This document shows, piece by piece, positions 6,531-6,965 of a stretch of 6,965 nt of DNA. Position numbers and translations under genes: made by a program. Position 1 is the first letter of the stretch. The number at the start of each line of letters is the position of its first letter. Source of the DNA: RGDT01 sp046719305 (lineage in GTDB: Bacteria > Planctomycetota > Planctomycetia > Gemmatales > Gemmataceae); the NCBI GenBank assembly GCA_046719305.1, contig JBDNDE010000251.1:1-6965 (forward strand), given 5' to 3'. A model generated the notes under the pieces. That model saw nothing but the letters and a program-made list of their open reading frames with translations. It ran no database searches and had not been told where the DNA came from.

Positions 6531-6535
6531 CCGAT

Positions 6536-6965
6536 ATGTCCAGCACTGCTTCTGCCACGAGCATGCCCCTGACTGGCGAGGAACTGTACAAGATTGATGC
6601 CTATTGGAGGGCGTTGAACTATTTGTCTGTGGGACAAATTTATCTGCTGGATAACCCGCTGCTGCGAGAACCGTTGCGTCGTGAACATATCAAACCGCGA
6701 TTGCTGGGTCACTGGGGCACCTCACCAGGACTCAACATGTTGTGTGTGCATCTCAATCGTATCATCACCAAATACGACCTAAACACTATTTACATCATCG
6801 GTCCGGGGCATGGCGGCCCATCCATGATTGCACATGCTTATCTAGAGGGTACTTATTCTGAATACTACCCTCACATCAGCATGGATGCCCAGGGAATGAA
6901 ACGCCTCTTCAAGCAATTCAGCTTCCCAGGCGGTATCCCAAGCCACGTTGCCCCCGAAACGCCCG
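6536..6965 (+). CDS. xfp: Xylulose-5-phosphate/fructose-6-phosphate phosphoketolase, N-terminal part (runs off window)
   Basis: The first 143 residues of a thiamine-diphosphate enzyme that splits xylulose 5-phosphate (and often fructose 6-phosphate) with phosphate into acetyl phosphate plus an aldose phosphate. It acts in the cytoplasm in pentose or hexose breakdown. The motifs are GHWGTSPGLN at 58-67, YIIGPGHGGP at 86-95 and FSFPGGIPSHVAPETP at 128-143, all conserved in phosphoketolases. His59, His92 and His137 have the same spacing as the active-site His64, His97 and His142 I recall for bifidobacterial Xfp. The window ends just before the expected EGGELGY signature. Full-length family members are about 790-820 residues, so most of the gene is missing. 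Start choice rests on the adjacent AAGGAG and a normal N-terminal leader before LYKIDAYWRALNYLSVGQIYL. Divergent from the - strand cluster, with no evident functional tie. Confidence 0.93.
   Translation, partial: MSSTASATSMPLTGEELYKIDAYWRALNYLSVGQIYLLDNPLLREPLRREHIKPRLLGHWGTSPGLNMLCVHLNRIITKYDLNTIYIIGPGHGGPSMIAHAYLEGTYSEYYPHISMDAQGMKRLFKQFSFPGGIPSHVAPETP

Larger units (their letters stand above)
6357..6535. promoter_or_regulatory. Divergent intergenic region between the - strand cluster and xfp
   Basis: These 179 bases separate two divergent starts and must hold the promoters of both units. I see no gene in it. The in-frame - strand extension of the FGE-like gene has no family character. GTATAC at 6406-6411 is palindromic, so each strand carries a -10-like hexamer: TATACT on the - strand (6410 to 6405) and TATACG on the + strand (6407-6412). 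On the + strand, TCGACA at 6384-6389 sits 17 nt upstream of TATACG, a reasonable sigma-70 geometry. No good -35 is visible for the - strand at 17 nt. Planctomycete promoters are poorly defined, so these are candidates only. Confidence 0.3.

Noticed and set aside
1..6965. CRISPR arrays, tRNA or rRNA genes, insertion sequences
   Set aside because: No regularly spaced repeats, cloverleaf-like or rRNA sequence, transposase motif or terminal inverted repeats with target duplications were seen; the window is almost fully explained by the listed genes.

Overview
The window most likely comes from a member of the Planctomycetota. The first gene encodes the end of a BBP7-type outer-membrane beta-barrel, a family largely confined to that phylum. 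A SUMF1/FGE-family protein carries an N-terminal segment resembling the planctomycete 'repeat-companion' domain (TIGR02996). GC content is moderately high by eye. I would not go below phylum level; Gemmatales is only a guess.

Layout: (1) Bases 1-509, + strand: the 3' end of the BBP7 gene. Its frame is closed by a TGA at bases 3-5, just upstream of the conserved region, so the gene appears broken or frameshifted at the window edge. (2) Bases 510-612: a short convergent gap with a perfect 10-bp inverted repeat. (3) Bases 613-6356, - strand: a tightly packed six-gene cluster. In transcription order it encodes a SUMF1/FGE-like protein, a YbgC-type hotdog thioesterase, a TolQ/ExbB-like proton-channel subunit, a TolR/ExbD-like subunit, a two-pass membrane protein whose C-terminal domain also looks TolR/ExbD-like, and an 831-residue membrane-anchored P-loop GTPase. 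Three of the five junctions are 4-nt ATGA stop/start overlaps; the others are 4 nt and 22 nt. (4) Bases 6357-6535: a divergent promoter region. (5) Bases 6536-6965, + strand: the first 143 codons of a phosphoketolase gene (xfp), running off the window.

The main point of interest is the - strand cluster. Thioesterase-TolQ-TolR is the order seen in the proteobacterial ybgC-tolQRAB-pal operon. Here the place of tolA is taken by a protein with an N-terminal cytoplasmic GTPase domain, one transmembrane helix, a long helical stretch and a C-terminal beta-rich domain. That is TolA-like in its single anchor, stalk and distal domain, but with an added nucleotide switch. My inference is that the cluster encodes a proton-motive-force-driven, GTPase-gated envelope complex, a divergent Tol-like machine. 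The link to function is untested. The remaining genes look ordinary for the phylum.
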